This document shows, piece after piece, positions 48,962 to 60,600 of a DNA stretch of 64,000 nt. The stretch spans positions 5,887,387 to 5,951,386 of the forward strand of contig KV748178.1 of the NCBI GenBank assembly GCA_001692895.1. The letters run 5' to 3'. The notes below the pieces were generated by a model. It was not told where the DNA came from and did not search any database. It saw nothing but the letters and a program-made list of their open reading frames with translations. Position 1 is the stretch's first letter; every line of letters starts with the position of its first letter. This DNA is from Cenococcum geophilum 1.58 (taxonomy: Eukaryota > Ascomycota > Dothideomycetes > Gloniales > Gloniaceae). Both the position numbers and the translations under genes were made by a program.

Positions 48962-51900
48962 CTAACCTTTAACTTATATATATAGAGTATTTATATTAAC
49001 AAACGTCTCTAGTGCCTTATTTAGGTTTACTTTTATTATCGCATCTACCGGGTTATCTTAGCTATTAATCTATTAGATCTTAAAGAGTTCTTAACGCTTG
49101 TAGGATTGCTAAAGTACTATAATATCAATTATAAGGCGCTTTTTCTTTATAGTACTAAGCTTAACTAAATACTTATAGAGGGAATATAAGTTGGTATATA
49201 TAATTATAGGGATAATAAGAAGTTTAAGTTAATCTATAATTATCTTAAGGGTAGTTCCAATTGCAATTGCCATATTAACTCCGCTAACTATTCTATATAT
49301 CTCTAACGCTAAAACGCTTTAAGTAATGCGCTTACTTTTAGTTAAGCTCTAATAGATAAGGTTACTATAAATTATAAAGTTATTCTCTCCGGTAGATTTG
49401 TTTGCAATAATAATTTTATATCCTAGCTAAGAGCTAAAATCTTTATTATTTATAGACGATCTATTAACAAATACGAAGAGCTTAGTAGTAGGAAGATTAA
49501 TAGGTATATAGAGTAGTCCTTAATTAAGATAGTTTATTTACCAGGAAAGACGCTTATTTAGGTTAAGAACGTTATCCTTAGTTAGTTCCTAGTATTAAGC
49601 GGTAATAGAGAAATTAAAGGAAGCCTTAAGTTAATAGATAGAAGTAATATAGGCTCCGCAAGCGCGTTACTCTACATATCCTTACTTTAGAGAATTAACG
49701 TTAACAACGTTAATCTTTTTACCTTAACCTTTCTGGCGTAAAGTAATGGAATCCTTATTTAGGGAGAGGATACATCTATTAAAAAGCAATAGTATTATTA
49801 AATTAAGCTTTTCCTTTAGCTTTACTATAAGATTTGCCTTTACTAGCTTATCTTCTTTAAAAGCTAAGAATTAGTTATCTCCTAAGATAATTATATTATT
49901 AGTTTATATACTAATAATTCTAAATAGGGTTCCCGTAGTTATAATAAGGAAGCAGGGGTTAAATATAGAAGTAGTTATTAAGAGCTTCTCTTTATGGTGC
50001 TTGTTGTAAATAGCCCACTAATAAGTTCCCGCCTTTGCGATTCTATATAATGGCTTAAGTATAACCATGATCGTATCCTTAGGATATTAGTGGCGAATTT
50101 GCTCTAAAAGGTATGCTAGTATTAGGCGTTAAAGGCGCGTCTCTAATTAGGTATAGGCCTAAGTAATATTTTATAAATAAACCGCCATTTTATTCTTTAT
50201 TAAGGAGGGAGCTAGCGTAATAATTACTCGCTAACTAGCTTGTTAAATTATAGGGGATTATATAAGAATTACTTTCTTACCATTATTATTATAACCTTAG
50301 ATAATAAGCCTTGATTTCTTAAATAGGGCGTTAATAGTTTTACCCTTAATCTTGTTAACCATTCTTAATTTAAAGATGCGGACTCTATCGAACTTAGTAG
50401 GGTTATACTTCTTAAATTTAAAGACTCCTCTTGTAATAAGACCGTTAATCTCCTACTTATTAGATGCTTAGAAAGGAGCTCCTAAAGTTATAATACGACC
50501 TTCCTTTTAAAGCTATTTTGCGAGCTTAAGGTTAGCCTTCTCTTTAGCTGTTATAAAGGCCATTAACAACTCAGCTCTATTCTTAATGGCGGCAATAAAT
50601 TACTCTTTAAAATTAATAAGATGTTAGCGATTTTATAATCCCTTTGGGCGACCTCTACCGCGTTATAGTTGCGGCACGTCTACTATAATTATATTAGGAT
50701 TATAGTCGCCTTCTAGGGCACGTTAGTCGTGGTTCTCCTTTAGNGTATCTTTTAGGGTATCTTCTAGGGCATCCTATAAAGGCTTAGAACTATTATCTTT
50801 ATAATAGGGCTTAATAACGGTTAAACGGAATTAAGTGGGTCCGTAAGGCATTTAAATAGTATAAGTTTAACCATTAATTACAATAAGTTAATATAGGCCT
50901 AACTATCCTCCCTTTTTACGCCATACGCGTACCTTAGACTAGAGTGGTAAATTAAGCGTAGTTAAGGTATTTGGGCCATTTCTTATTCCTAGTATATTGT
51001 TGACCTAGCGTATAGTATAAAGACGTTGTACCTCCTTTATTACCTTATAAATAGCCTTAGCTTATTACACAATAGAGGGAAATAGCAGAGAATTGTTAGT
51101 TATTTAAGGGTAGGCGCTAAAGACTAGTAATGTAGGTATGAGCCTATCTGGACTAGCGGAATTGTTAACAGCTTTAATAGCTATCTATAAAATAAGCTCT
51201 TTGCTAGCGTCCTCTAGTTCTAAAGAAATGATCTTATATACTTAACGTAATAGTATATAATATTGTTCTACTTTTCTAACGCTATTATATACCTCTATAG
51301 GGACTTCCTTAACCTTAATTACTATTGCCTTTACTTATTACCAAAACTCTATAGATAAGAAGTTCCTTCCTACGTTATAAATAACTTAATTAGGGGGTTC
51401 TAGGTAGATATTAATCCAATATACTTAAAAAGTATCCTATATATTCCTAGCTAATATATCCTTTAAGAAACGTGCGGCTTAGAAGGAGGTTAAGAAGTTA
51501 ATAACTTAGAGTACTAGCTTGCCGCTAAGATATATAATATTAATAATAATACAGAAGTTAAAGTTATAGTTATCTTTAAGGGTAAACTTAAATCGGCTAG
51601 GGGACTTCTGGTTTATTTAGTAGTAGTAGCAATACTTTATAAGATGCTTAATCGCCTTAACCTTAACTTTATAACCTACTCGCTAAAAAACCCTAAGCAG
51701 TTAGTAAACGGATAGGTAGCTAAAATAACGGTATAGTTAACGTAGCTCTGGCTTAGTTAAGTAACTCTAAGCAATACTCCTTTCTAGCTATTAAAGGAGT
51801 AACTAAGGGTGACCCTACTTGCGTATAATGGGCACCTAATTATCTCCCTAAACGAGCATATTCTTAAGGTTATTAAGCTTAACGCCTAATTTATCTATAT

Positions 51901-53848
51901 TTTAGATACAGAATAGAAATGGGGTGTTTGTAGGAATAATATAGAACGTAATATACCCTAAGGGGGTTTAGACCCTAATTATGCTGAGGGAGATCGTAGT
52001 ACCCTTTTTAAAATAAATTATATATTAGCCTGCTGTTAATTAGTTAATTTAAACAGAGCTATCTAGCTACTAAAGAGCTTAAACTTAAGGTTCTCCTACT
52101 ATAAATACTCCTGCGGCTCTAGTATATAGTATAATACTATAGAAGACGTTCGCCGAGTATCTGTTATTAAAGGAGAACGCGGAACTTTCCTTTAGCTTAT
52201 TAAAGATATCTAATTTTATAACGGAATAGAGCGTAAATTGGTTATTAAGAATAGCGACGGTTTATATACCATTTACCTCACTATACTTAGTAAAGTATTA
52301 GTTAAAAGAGTAGTCCTTAATTTCTATATCTATAAGGAGCTGTTCGGCCTTATTAACCTTATCCTTAAGATCTTTTACGCCTTTATATTAAACCAAAAAG
52401 CTTTAGAAGTAGGCCGTAGTAACCTTATAATTTCCGACATTTCTTGCACTTTATCGAAACTTATTATATACTTTCTTTCGCTTATTAAGAGAGTATCTAG
52501 TTAACTAGCAATTTAGCTTCTTATAAACGTAGCACTTCTTTTAACAGTCGCTCCAAAATAAACCTCCATAAGGACCTCCACAATTGCTTTATAGTTAACG
52601 TTAATTATACCCTTTACCGTATCCCCTACTCCAGCCACTATATATTTAATTAGTCTAGTTATAGTCGTATTAGTCTAGAATCCTAGTTTAAATAGTGTTT
52701 TTGGTATAGAATTGTTAGGATTCTTATATTTGCATTACAGTACCTATAGTAGAGCGTAGTTTAGTATATACTCCTTTAAATATATTTACAGGTTTATATA
52801 GCGCTAAGTTGCACTTAGGAATACTACGGCAGGCTAAGATAACCTAGTCCCTTAAACTATTCTCGTTTTAGTAGGTTTTAGTAAAACTATATTAGATTTT
52901 CTAGAGTTTATTAAAGAGTAGTTAAAGACACTCTAGATAAGTCTTTATTGGGTTAAAAGCAATAACTCTCTAAAATATAGTCTCCCGCTATTTAGATATA
53001 TAAAGTTAGCAATTCTTATTAGTCTTAAAGTAGGCTCTAGTAAGCTAAAGCATTATATTAAAGCTATAGTTTTTACCTATAATTTAGTCGTAATAGAATA
53101 TCGCCGCCCGTCCCTTTAATATAACAGAGAAAGCGTAATAGAACTAATGGCGTTAAATTCCGACTTTATTATAATAGTTATAAAAAACCTATAGTTTTGC
53201 TCCGAGTATATCGTATAGTTCTCCTCTAAACTTCTTCTCTTTATCTAAATATACCTTTATTAAATTCGTAACTTCTTATAGTAAAGACTTACTAGTTAGC
53301 TAGGGTAGAGGAGCTAGAGGTGGCGGAGGTAAAGGAAAAGTACCTCTAGGTAGGAGAGCACCTCTAAGTAGGATAGTAGCGTTCTAGGGGTTTCGTTCCA
53401 AATTAAAGTTGCCTTCTAAAGAATATGGGTTAGTTCTGGGTTTCTATAGTTAACGTATAATCTTAGCTTCCGTCTATACTGGTTCTTTTATACTAATAAT
53501 AACGGCCTAGATATTACTAGTAATTGGGTTACTATTTTTAGTAACGTATACCCCATTCCTATAAAGGAAGTCTTAAAAATTCTAAACAATATTAACATTG
53601 CTAAGTGCCTAGGTGTTAGCGGTCTATCCTATAAAATCCTCCCTAAAATATTCCCACAGCTATAGATCGGCGTAGTGTCTACTTTAGTAGAATATAATAT
53701 GGTATAGAAGAAAGCCGTTAACTTATTTTGCGGTATAAGTTATTATATTAATAGTAAATTCGTCCTAATCTTCATTAATAAGTTTTGCGTACGAAGCTAC
53801 CCCTAGTGGTAAGAAGTCTTCCCAGTTGTTTAAGGTAGGCGTAGCCAT
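48962..53848 (-). pseudogene. Copia-A gag-pol polyprotein (copy 3), RIP-killed
   Basis: ATG at 53848-53846 (MATPTLNNWEDFLPLGVASY) to a stop at 48964-48962. It has the same domain order as copy 2. The zinc knuckle is at about 52538-52516. The protease near 52115 reads LYTRAAGV in place of DTGA. The RT catalytic pair near 49895 has become Asn-Asn, where copy 2 still has Asp-Asp. The plus-strand 88-codon open frame at 52238-52504 and the minus frame at 53830-54015 are off-frame shadows. Confidence 0.88.
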
Positions 53849-53950
53849 ATTTTCGGGGGAAGGGAAGTGTTATTAGGATAGGGATTGTCGTTTAGTACGC
53901 GTTCGTTATTTAGTACGCGTTTATGATATATATTTGCGATTATGGGGCTT

Positions 53951-54108
53951 AGGACTAGTTCTGGCCTTAAATCGCAAAGACTCGTAAAGCGTATTGTTCT
54001 GCGTAATAGACGCAAGAATCTATAATCTAGAAAAGGCGTAGGACCAGTTCTAGCCTTTAGATTCTTAGATTTATAGAAGAGTTCTATTTAAGGTTTAGGA
54101 CCAGTTCT
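53951..54108 (-). repeat. Threefold AGRACYAGTTCT motif in the Copia-A leader (copy 3)
   Basis: Units at 53951-53962, 54040-54051 and 54097-54108, matching copies 1 and 2. Just before them (about 53890-53928) TTTAGTACGCGTT is duplicated in tandem in this copy only. Confidence 0.7.
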
Positions 54109-54222
54109 GACCTTAAAAGACAGCTTCCTCTAGCACGAGTAGCACTGGTACAGTAGCTTGTCTCTTCTTAGTGGAATACCTAGCTATTCTGTAGTATAAC
54201 AGTAAAGTTAACCACTAATCAA

Positions 54223-54388
54223 TGTTGGACTCACAAGGTGATATCACGTATCTACGAATGTAGGTAGTATAATAGTTGTTATTCTTGTTAAGAAGAAGGG
54301 GAAGGGTGAGGAACCTAAGGTTCCTCACCGCGCTAGTGCCGCGGCGACACGTAACGACACGTAACGACCGCTTGCCTTATTCCCAACA
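54223..54388 (-). repeat. 5' LTR of Copia-A copy 3
   Basis: 166 bp, TGTTGGACTC to ATTCCCAACA. It holds the fully paired form of the central palindrome, GTGAGGAACCT-A-AGGTTCCTCAC in two arms, then one degenerate CACGTAACGAC unit pair. Confidence 0.92.
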
Positions 54389-54589
54389 ACCACCTAATAC
54401 AGCTTTATTCTATAAGATGGTGCAATTAAAATACTAAAAAAAAATTTATTTTAATATTTAGTATTAACTAATGTTTCTTATAAAAGAGCTTTAAGTCTCC
54501 TATATTAGTAAGAATGCTAGGCTCTTAATTTATAAGTAATAGCTCTTCCTATAACTATAGATAACTCTAAGCTAGCTATACTTAGGGCG

Positions 54590-57060
54590 CGGAACTACCT
54601 AGGTATAGCGAAAATAAAACTTAGGGCACTTAATTTTAACTATCCTCTTATGCGTAAAAAATATCGGTTACTATCTAAAAAGAACGTCCGCCGCCTTAGA
54701 AATGTATTTAAAAAAGTAGGTTATAAAAGGCTAGAGAAAGAAATTTTTATTAATGCTATTATAGACAATATAACCCTTATCTTATTACTAGCCTTTTTAG
54801 GCCTTAATAAATAACGCTTTTATTAACTTTAGGAGAGTAACTTAATACCGTTTGTTAACCTAAGGAGTATAGACTGCCTTAAAGGCTTATATCGTATTAA
54901 AGCTGCTAAAGAATTTTTAGACGATAATAACCAGTGGTAAATAGTAAGGCTTTTCTCTAAAGGTAAGCCCGTTTACTTAAGTGTCTCGCTACTTTAGCTA
55001 AGAATTAATTATAGATCTTCTATAAACGGTCCTTATAAGGATAATTAAAGAATACTTAAATAAACAGAAACCGTTAGATGGGGAAGTGTTTCGCAAAATA
55101 CAATACTATTATCTTAAGAATGATACGAAATTAGAGAATAGATAGTGGGCTTTATTAAATGGGTCGAAGCCAAATAATCTAAGACAACTTTTTAAGAATT
55201 TTTACTTTGCGAGAGTATTTAATGCCCTAGTAGAAATGCCAGGCCTATAGAAACTAATTTAGATTGGAGCATTATATAGATTCTTAACGCTTAAGTATAA
55301 TAAGGTATATCGTTCTCTACTTGCTTATAGAGAGAGCTAGCTAAATAAACTAGGAACTGCTTAAGGGACTTTACCCTATCTCTATAATTTAAAAGAAGAT
55401 TATTAGCTATAATGGTATAGATTTACCCCTATTAGTAGTAGATGCAGAGACCGTTTAAAATCTGGAACTACTCGCGCTAGCTATCTTAAAGGCTAATATA
55501 AATCGTGTTACCGCGCTAATGGAGTCTAAGAAGATTTTTCTAACTATTTTAGACCGGTTAATAAGAGACCTTATTTTATAGAACATTTCTTTAGTAAATT
55601 GTTTAATTCCTTTATTAAGAACCTTTTTTAAGAACTTTAAATACCTAGAACCTTGTTGTATTATACTAAAGCGTTTAATTAGTAATAAAATAAAATAAAT
55701 AAATTATTAGAGCCTTGAAGCTTGCTATTATTGTCCTAAAAACTTAATTATACTATTTTTAGAGACGAGCCAGTGGCGCTATTTAAAGCGTGGATTTATA
55801 GAAGACCGGTGGCTTCGCTATACACTGTTATAGACGTTTTGTCTTAGTAATTTCCTATATATAACTTAATATGCTCCCAAAAAAGAAATCGGAAAAGAAA
55901 AGCCTACTATTAGGGAGCTAAGTCCGGCTCTATATCAAAAGCTCGGCCATTTATTTATTACTTAAGGCTTTTAGACTCCTATAGCTCTTACCCTCAAGTC
56001 GCAAGATCCTAAAAGAGAACTTGCCGTCTAACTATTGCAAAAAGCCAACCCTTAATTAAAGTCCATGAATAAGTAAAAAGTTACGGCTATTGCCTTGGTT
56101 CTTAAGCAGTCGGAAAACTAGAATAACTGCATTTAATTACTATACTTTACTAGTTCTAAACCTTTCCCCGCTAAAAGAAGGTGTAGAAGGCCCTTTAACT
56201 ATAATTATAAGGAGGATAACAATTGCCTTTTTATCCTATATATTTATGGGAGTAAGGTTCGTCCTAGTACTAATATTATACCCTTTTTTATAAAACGTGA
56301 CTTCTTTATAAACTTTTTCGGATTTAAGTCATTTAAGGTATACCTAACCCCCTTTTTTATATATAAACCTAACTAATTAGAAGAAGGGTAGATATTTTAC
56401 CTTAAAAACTCGGTCGCTATTAATCCGAAGTACTATACTAATATAGAGTCCTACTAACGCGCACGACTGTACCTATTACTACTTAGTTAAAGAACTGCAA
56501 ATTAAAATAAGCCAATTAAATTTACATATTAAAGAGTTAGAAGATAGTGAAATAAAATTAAAAACTACTAGGAAGTTAATAGCTTCCACTTCTACAATAA
56601 CAGAGAATTAATTGGCGAGGGCAAAATCTCAAATTAAAGATCTTAAAAAAGAGTACTCTTTAGTTAGTAATAAGCTAAAAGAGATAACAGCTTAAAGTAT
56701 ATTATTTAAAAATTCTAAAAAGAGGCTGGAATCTTAGTGAGTATAATAGCAGTTAACACTTAATACGGCCGTAGCTGAGAAGGAACGTCTTTAAAGCGTA
56801 ATAGTAGAAAACGGATATTAATAGGACTCTATAAAAGACAATAGGAAGGATGCCTAAATTAAGCAATTGTAATATAATCTGGAGGCCTAGATAGCTATAG
56901 TTTTAGAGTTAAATAACGGCCTAAAAAAAATTAAAGGATACTTAAAAAGGAATGCGGAACAGCTTATAAATAAAAGAAAGAGATTATAAAGTGCTCTAAT
57001 AAAAGATAAAAAAGGTAAGAATTAAAATAGAAGGGTTAATAGAAGCATTTAGTGCTTTAA
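54590..57060 (+). pseudogene. DUF3723-like protein with C-terminal coiled coil, RIP-killed
   Basis: Segments in order: KKYRLLSKKNVRRLRNVFKK near 54655, LDCLKG-like SIDCLKGLYRIKAAKEFLDD near 54868 followed by NNQW, then in another frame DGEVFRKIQYYYLKNDTKLE near 55077, WALLNGSKPNNLRQLFKNFY near 55148, FNALVEMPGL near 55218 and IGALYRFLTLKYNKVYRSLL near 55263. The D-G-E-x-(F/Y)-R-K-I ... P-G-L ... I-G-(A/T)-L-(H/Y) pattern is that of fungal DUF3723. Basic residues (RRCRRPFNYN) near 56180 and a heptad-like coiled coil (LVKELQIKISQLNLHIKELE onward) at about 56490-57000 form the C-terminus. Frame change between 54950 and 55070 is an intron or indel. Function of DUF3723 is unknown; it is a frequent Starship accessory gene. 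The N-terminus may lie left of Copia-A copy 3. Confidence 0.6.
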
Positions 57061-57070
57061 AGAATGAAAC

Positions 57071-57240
57071 TGTTACGGCGCTGGCAGAATACGGCAGATT
57101 GCCGTAAATTGCCGTCACGTGATGGCAGTTTGCCATTACGTGACCAAAGGATTGTATATAACTTTAAGCGGTGCTTTTATTCTTCCCCTTTCTTTTCTCT
57201 AGCTTTAGATTCTCGTTTATAGACAATCTAATTATATAGG
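57071..57240 (+). repeat. Gypsy-3 5' LTR, first piece
   Basis: Begins TGTTACGGCGCTGGCAG. Its U3 differs from gypsy-2: it carries ACGGCAGATTGCCGT and CACGTGATGGCAGTTTGCC (57116-57134). Candidate TATA box TATATAA at 57155-57161. The LTR resumes at 63186 after gypsy-2 and its TSD ATAGG. Confidence 0.88.
57116..57134. promoter_or_regulatory. CACGTGATGGCAGTTTGCC module in the gypsy-3 U3
   Basis: 17 of 19 bases match CACGTGATGGCAACTTGCC of the Copia-A LTR (34398-34416, 40219-40237). It combines an E-box-like CACGTG with a GGCA-N3-TGCC dyad. A role as an upstream activating site is inferred from its position about 20 bp before the TATA box. Confidence 0.5.
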
Positions 57241-57465
57241 TGTTACGGCACTGGCAGAAAGCGGCAGCTATAGTAGACGTTATGGTAGACGCAGGGCTTA
57301 TGTAACTCTTACGTGACTAGGGATTGTATATAACTCCTTACGTTACTACTTATCCTTTCCTTTCCTTTTCTTTAGCTTTAGATTCTCGTTTATAGACAAT
57401 CCAATTATATAGGCTTACACGTCCCTCTTACTATGCTTATACCTCGATTAACTAAGTCGCTAATA
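57241..57465 (+). repeat. 5' LTR of gypsy-2
   Basis: 225 bp, TGTTACGGCACTGGCAGAAA to AGTCGCTAATA. Candidate TATA box TATATAA at 57327-57333. The R/U5 part (CTTTAGATTCTCGTTTATAG onward) is shared with gypsy-1 and gypsy-3. Confidence 0.93.
57327..57333 (+). promoter_or_regulatory. Candidate TATA box of the gypsy-2 LTR promoter
   Basis: TATATAA within GGATTGTATATAACTCC, conserved at 63042-63048 in the 3' LTR and at 57155-57161 in gypsy-3. The transcription start was not determined. Confidence 0.5.
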
Positions 57466-57690
57466 TTATCTAAAGCTCATTCTACTCTTTCTTCCTAAAA
57501 AGGAACTTAAATATATCTATAAGACTATAAATAGGATAAGAACATAGAATAAGACCCTAAGGACATTACTAGGACCACAAGGACAGGACTTAAAGGAAAA
57601 GAACAAAACCCTAAGGAAAGGACCTATAAGACACGCACAAACCAGAACCCCTAAAGAAATTACCCAAAATTACCTAATACCCTTACCACT

Positions 57691-60600
57691 ATGCCACGAA
57701 ACACAGCAGCAGGTAAAGCAGCTATAGGACCCTTAAATACTTCAGATAAAGAAACAATTAACGTTTTAACCCCCTAGGCGGAGCTTACGGCAGCTAATGC
57801 CAAAATTAAACAACTATAAGAGCTGCTTAAAACTAGAGATATCCCTATATCTAATAATAAGTCATTATTAGACAACTAAAGACTTACTATAGTCCTTTAG
57901 GCCCTATCCTAGCGCCTTAGTAAATCCACTAAGACCTATATAGCACCGAAGCGGTTAGCAAAGGTTGCGGATCCCCCGCTACTTATAGATGGAATAGACC
58001 CGATATTTAATAACTAGAAGCTTTAATTACGGGACAAGCTTAAAGTTAATGCTAACTACTTTCCTACCCCCTAAGCTAAGATGGCCTATGTCTTTAGCCG
58101 TACTAGCGGAGACGCCTAGACGCATTTACGCCCACAATATACTAAAGACTTAGTAGACCCCTTTATCTCTATAGAAGAAATAATTAAATACTTATCTTCT
58201 ATTTATAAAGACCCTTTTAAAGTATAAAACGCCCGCCTTAGCTATAAAAGCCTAAATATGAAAATAATAGAGACCTTTTTGGCCTTCTAGACCTGCTTTC
58301 TACACCTAGCTAGGCAGGCCTAGATCCCCTAAAAAGACCTACTACTAGACCTCTTTAATAAGCTTACCCTAGACCTATAGCGGGCCGTATTACTAGCTTA
58401 TACTACGGTATAAACGTTAAAGGAACTTATAGACTATTGCCTAGCTATTAACTAAGGCCTCTATTAAATTAAGGCACGCGCTAATTGGCTAAAAATTAGA
58501 AACCTTATAAACCAGGCCGTAAGTACTATAAGAACGGCCTATAGTACCCTAGTATAATTGGCAACCCCTATAGTACCGGCCGCTTAGCCTATAGTTAACC
58601 TAGTAGCTAGCCGCGTAGCTACCTCTACTATGGGTCTAGTATATACCCGGCCTATATATAGCAACCCCCGTATATAGGCCCTTAGCGATTAAGGAGCTTA
58701 CTTCTTATATAGTTAACTAGGCTACCCTATAAGAAACTGCCTAATAAAGGTAAAGATAAACAAGGTCCTGTTAATTTAGAAGGATAGCATAAAGTTAGAA
58801 AAAGAGGAACCCTAGAGAAAGACTCCTCTCTAGGGTTAAAAGGGATTAATATATTATATATTAATCTGGGTCGGCTAGTTAGTAAAAGAAGCTATACTAT
58901 CCCTTATACTTTATTCCGTAATAGATATTAAGTTTTAACCTCTGCCTTAGCTAACTTTAGAGTAAATGCCTTTACCCTAATTAACACCTAGTATACCGTA
59001 AAGCTGGCTAACTTTTTTAACGTATTTATAGAAGACCTACCTAAACTAATTCCTATTTACGGGTATAATAGACGGGTAGGGTAACCTATTATAAGTATTT
59101 TGCGAATATACCTCCGCATTAATGGGTAAAGGTAGTATAATATTCCCTTCCTAATTACGGACCTTGGAAGCTATAATATGATTTTAAGGAGGAAATGGCT
59201 AGCCTATTTAGGCTTATAGCTTAACATATAAAGCAAACGGCTTATCTAGCCTAAAACCCTACCCCTAACCCCTTCTTTTATAAAAGAAATTAGCATTATA
59301 ATGGAAAACCTAGTATAACCCTAGATTAATACTATCTACTAAGCTAATACTATACGTAGAGACTAGGCCTTTGAGAAGGATATATAGCTTAACCCGTAAT
59401 GAATCCGTATACTATACCGCCCCTAGGCTACCTATATTACGCCACCCGCACTATAGACTTAGGAAGTTAATAGTGACCTACTTAAGTCCCTGGTAGAGAA
59501 CCTAGGCCCTATATAGCTACAATAGAAGACTAGGAATATTAGACGGTATACTAAACTAATAAACTAAAAGGATAACTTATGGAAAATAGAACGCGAGCTA
59601 AGGAAGATTATAAACTCTATACCGTAAAATACGGCTTAATAAATATCCGTAAAGAAACCTACAGACCTCCTACCAGTTAATATCTGCTATATTAGCGCTG
59701 TAGGATTCTACTAGAACTTAGTTTAGCTAGATACCGTTGCCTTTATAACTAGCTTATATAAAATTAATTAAATAATTAAAGAAAAAGAGACTTTGGCCTA
59801 AGAAAAGGATAAGCTTATGGATAAGGAGCTAGTAGAACGGAAACTACCCTATTAGTACTAAGAGTTTAAGAATATATTCTCCAAGGCAGTATTTAATATA
59901 CTCTTACCCCACTAACCGTATAACTATAAGATCGAGATTGAACCAGATAAGGAAAACGTCCTTAGCTATACCCCCCTTTATAAATAATCTATTACCAAAT
60001 TACAGGCCACTAAGTAGTATATTGTAGACAACCTGGTAAAGGGGTTTATTAAGCCTAGTTAGGCCCCATTTACCTCCCCTATTTTCTTTATAAAAAAGCT
60101 AAACAAAGGATTTTGTTTCTGTATTAACTATTATAAGCTTAATAATATAACCCGCAAAGACCGTTATCTGCTACCCTTATTAGATAAGACGCTGGCCTAA
60201 ATAAATAGAGCTAAGGTATTTATAAAGCTCGATATCTATTAGGCCTTTTACTAAATTAGGATAGACCCCAAATCTATAAACCTTACTATATTTTGGACTT
60301 AATACGGATCGTATAAATATAAAGTACTCCCCTTTAGACTAACTAACGGACCTGCTACGTACTAACGATATATAAATAATGTACTCTTTAACTACCTTAA
60401 TAACTTCTATACAGCCTACCTGGATAATATTATAATTTACTCTAAAAACAAGTTAGAATATAAGGAGCATATTTATAAGGTCCTATAACGGCTCCGTAAT
60501 ACTAGCCTTTAGGCTAATATTAAGAAGTTAAAGTTTAGTATAAAGTGAATAAAGTACTTAGGGTTTATTATTAGTATAAACGGAATTAAGGTAGACCTAA

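Larger units (their letters stand above)
48458..54388 (-). mobile_element. Copia-A retrotransposon, copy 3 (complete)
   Basis: LTRs at 48458-48623 and 54223-54388 are flanked by a perfect duplication ACCAC (48453-48457, 54389-54393). It has the same organisation as copy 2 and is readily alignable to it, differing mainly at C/T and G/A positions. 5.93 kb, RIP-killed. It inserted between the 47.4-48.4 kb region and the DUF3723-like relic. Confidence 0.95.

Noticed and set aside
52238..52504. 88-codon plus-strand open frame
   Set aside because: Antisense to the Copia-A copy 3 polyprotein just downstream of its gag zinc knuckle; copy 2 has no corresponding open frame.
747..57070. tRNA or rRNA genes in the backbone
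   Set aside because: No cloverleaf with conserved T-loop and no rRNA-like conserved block was seen on either strand.
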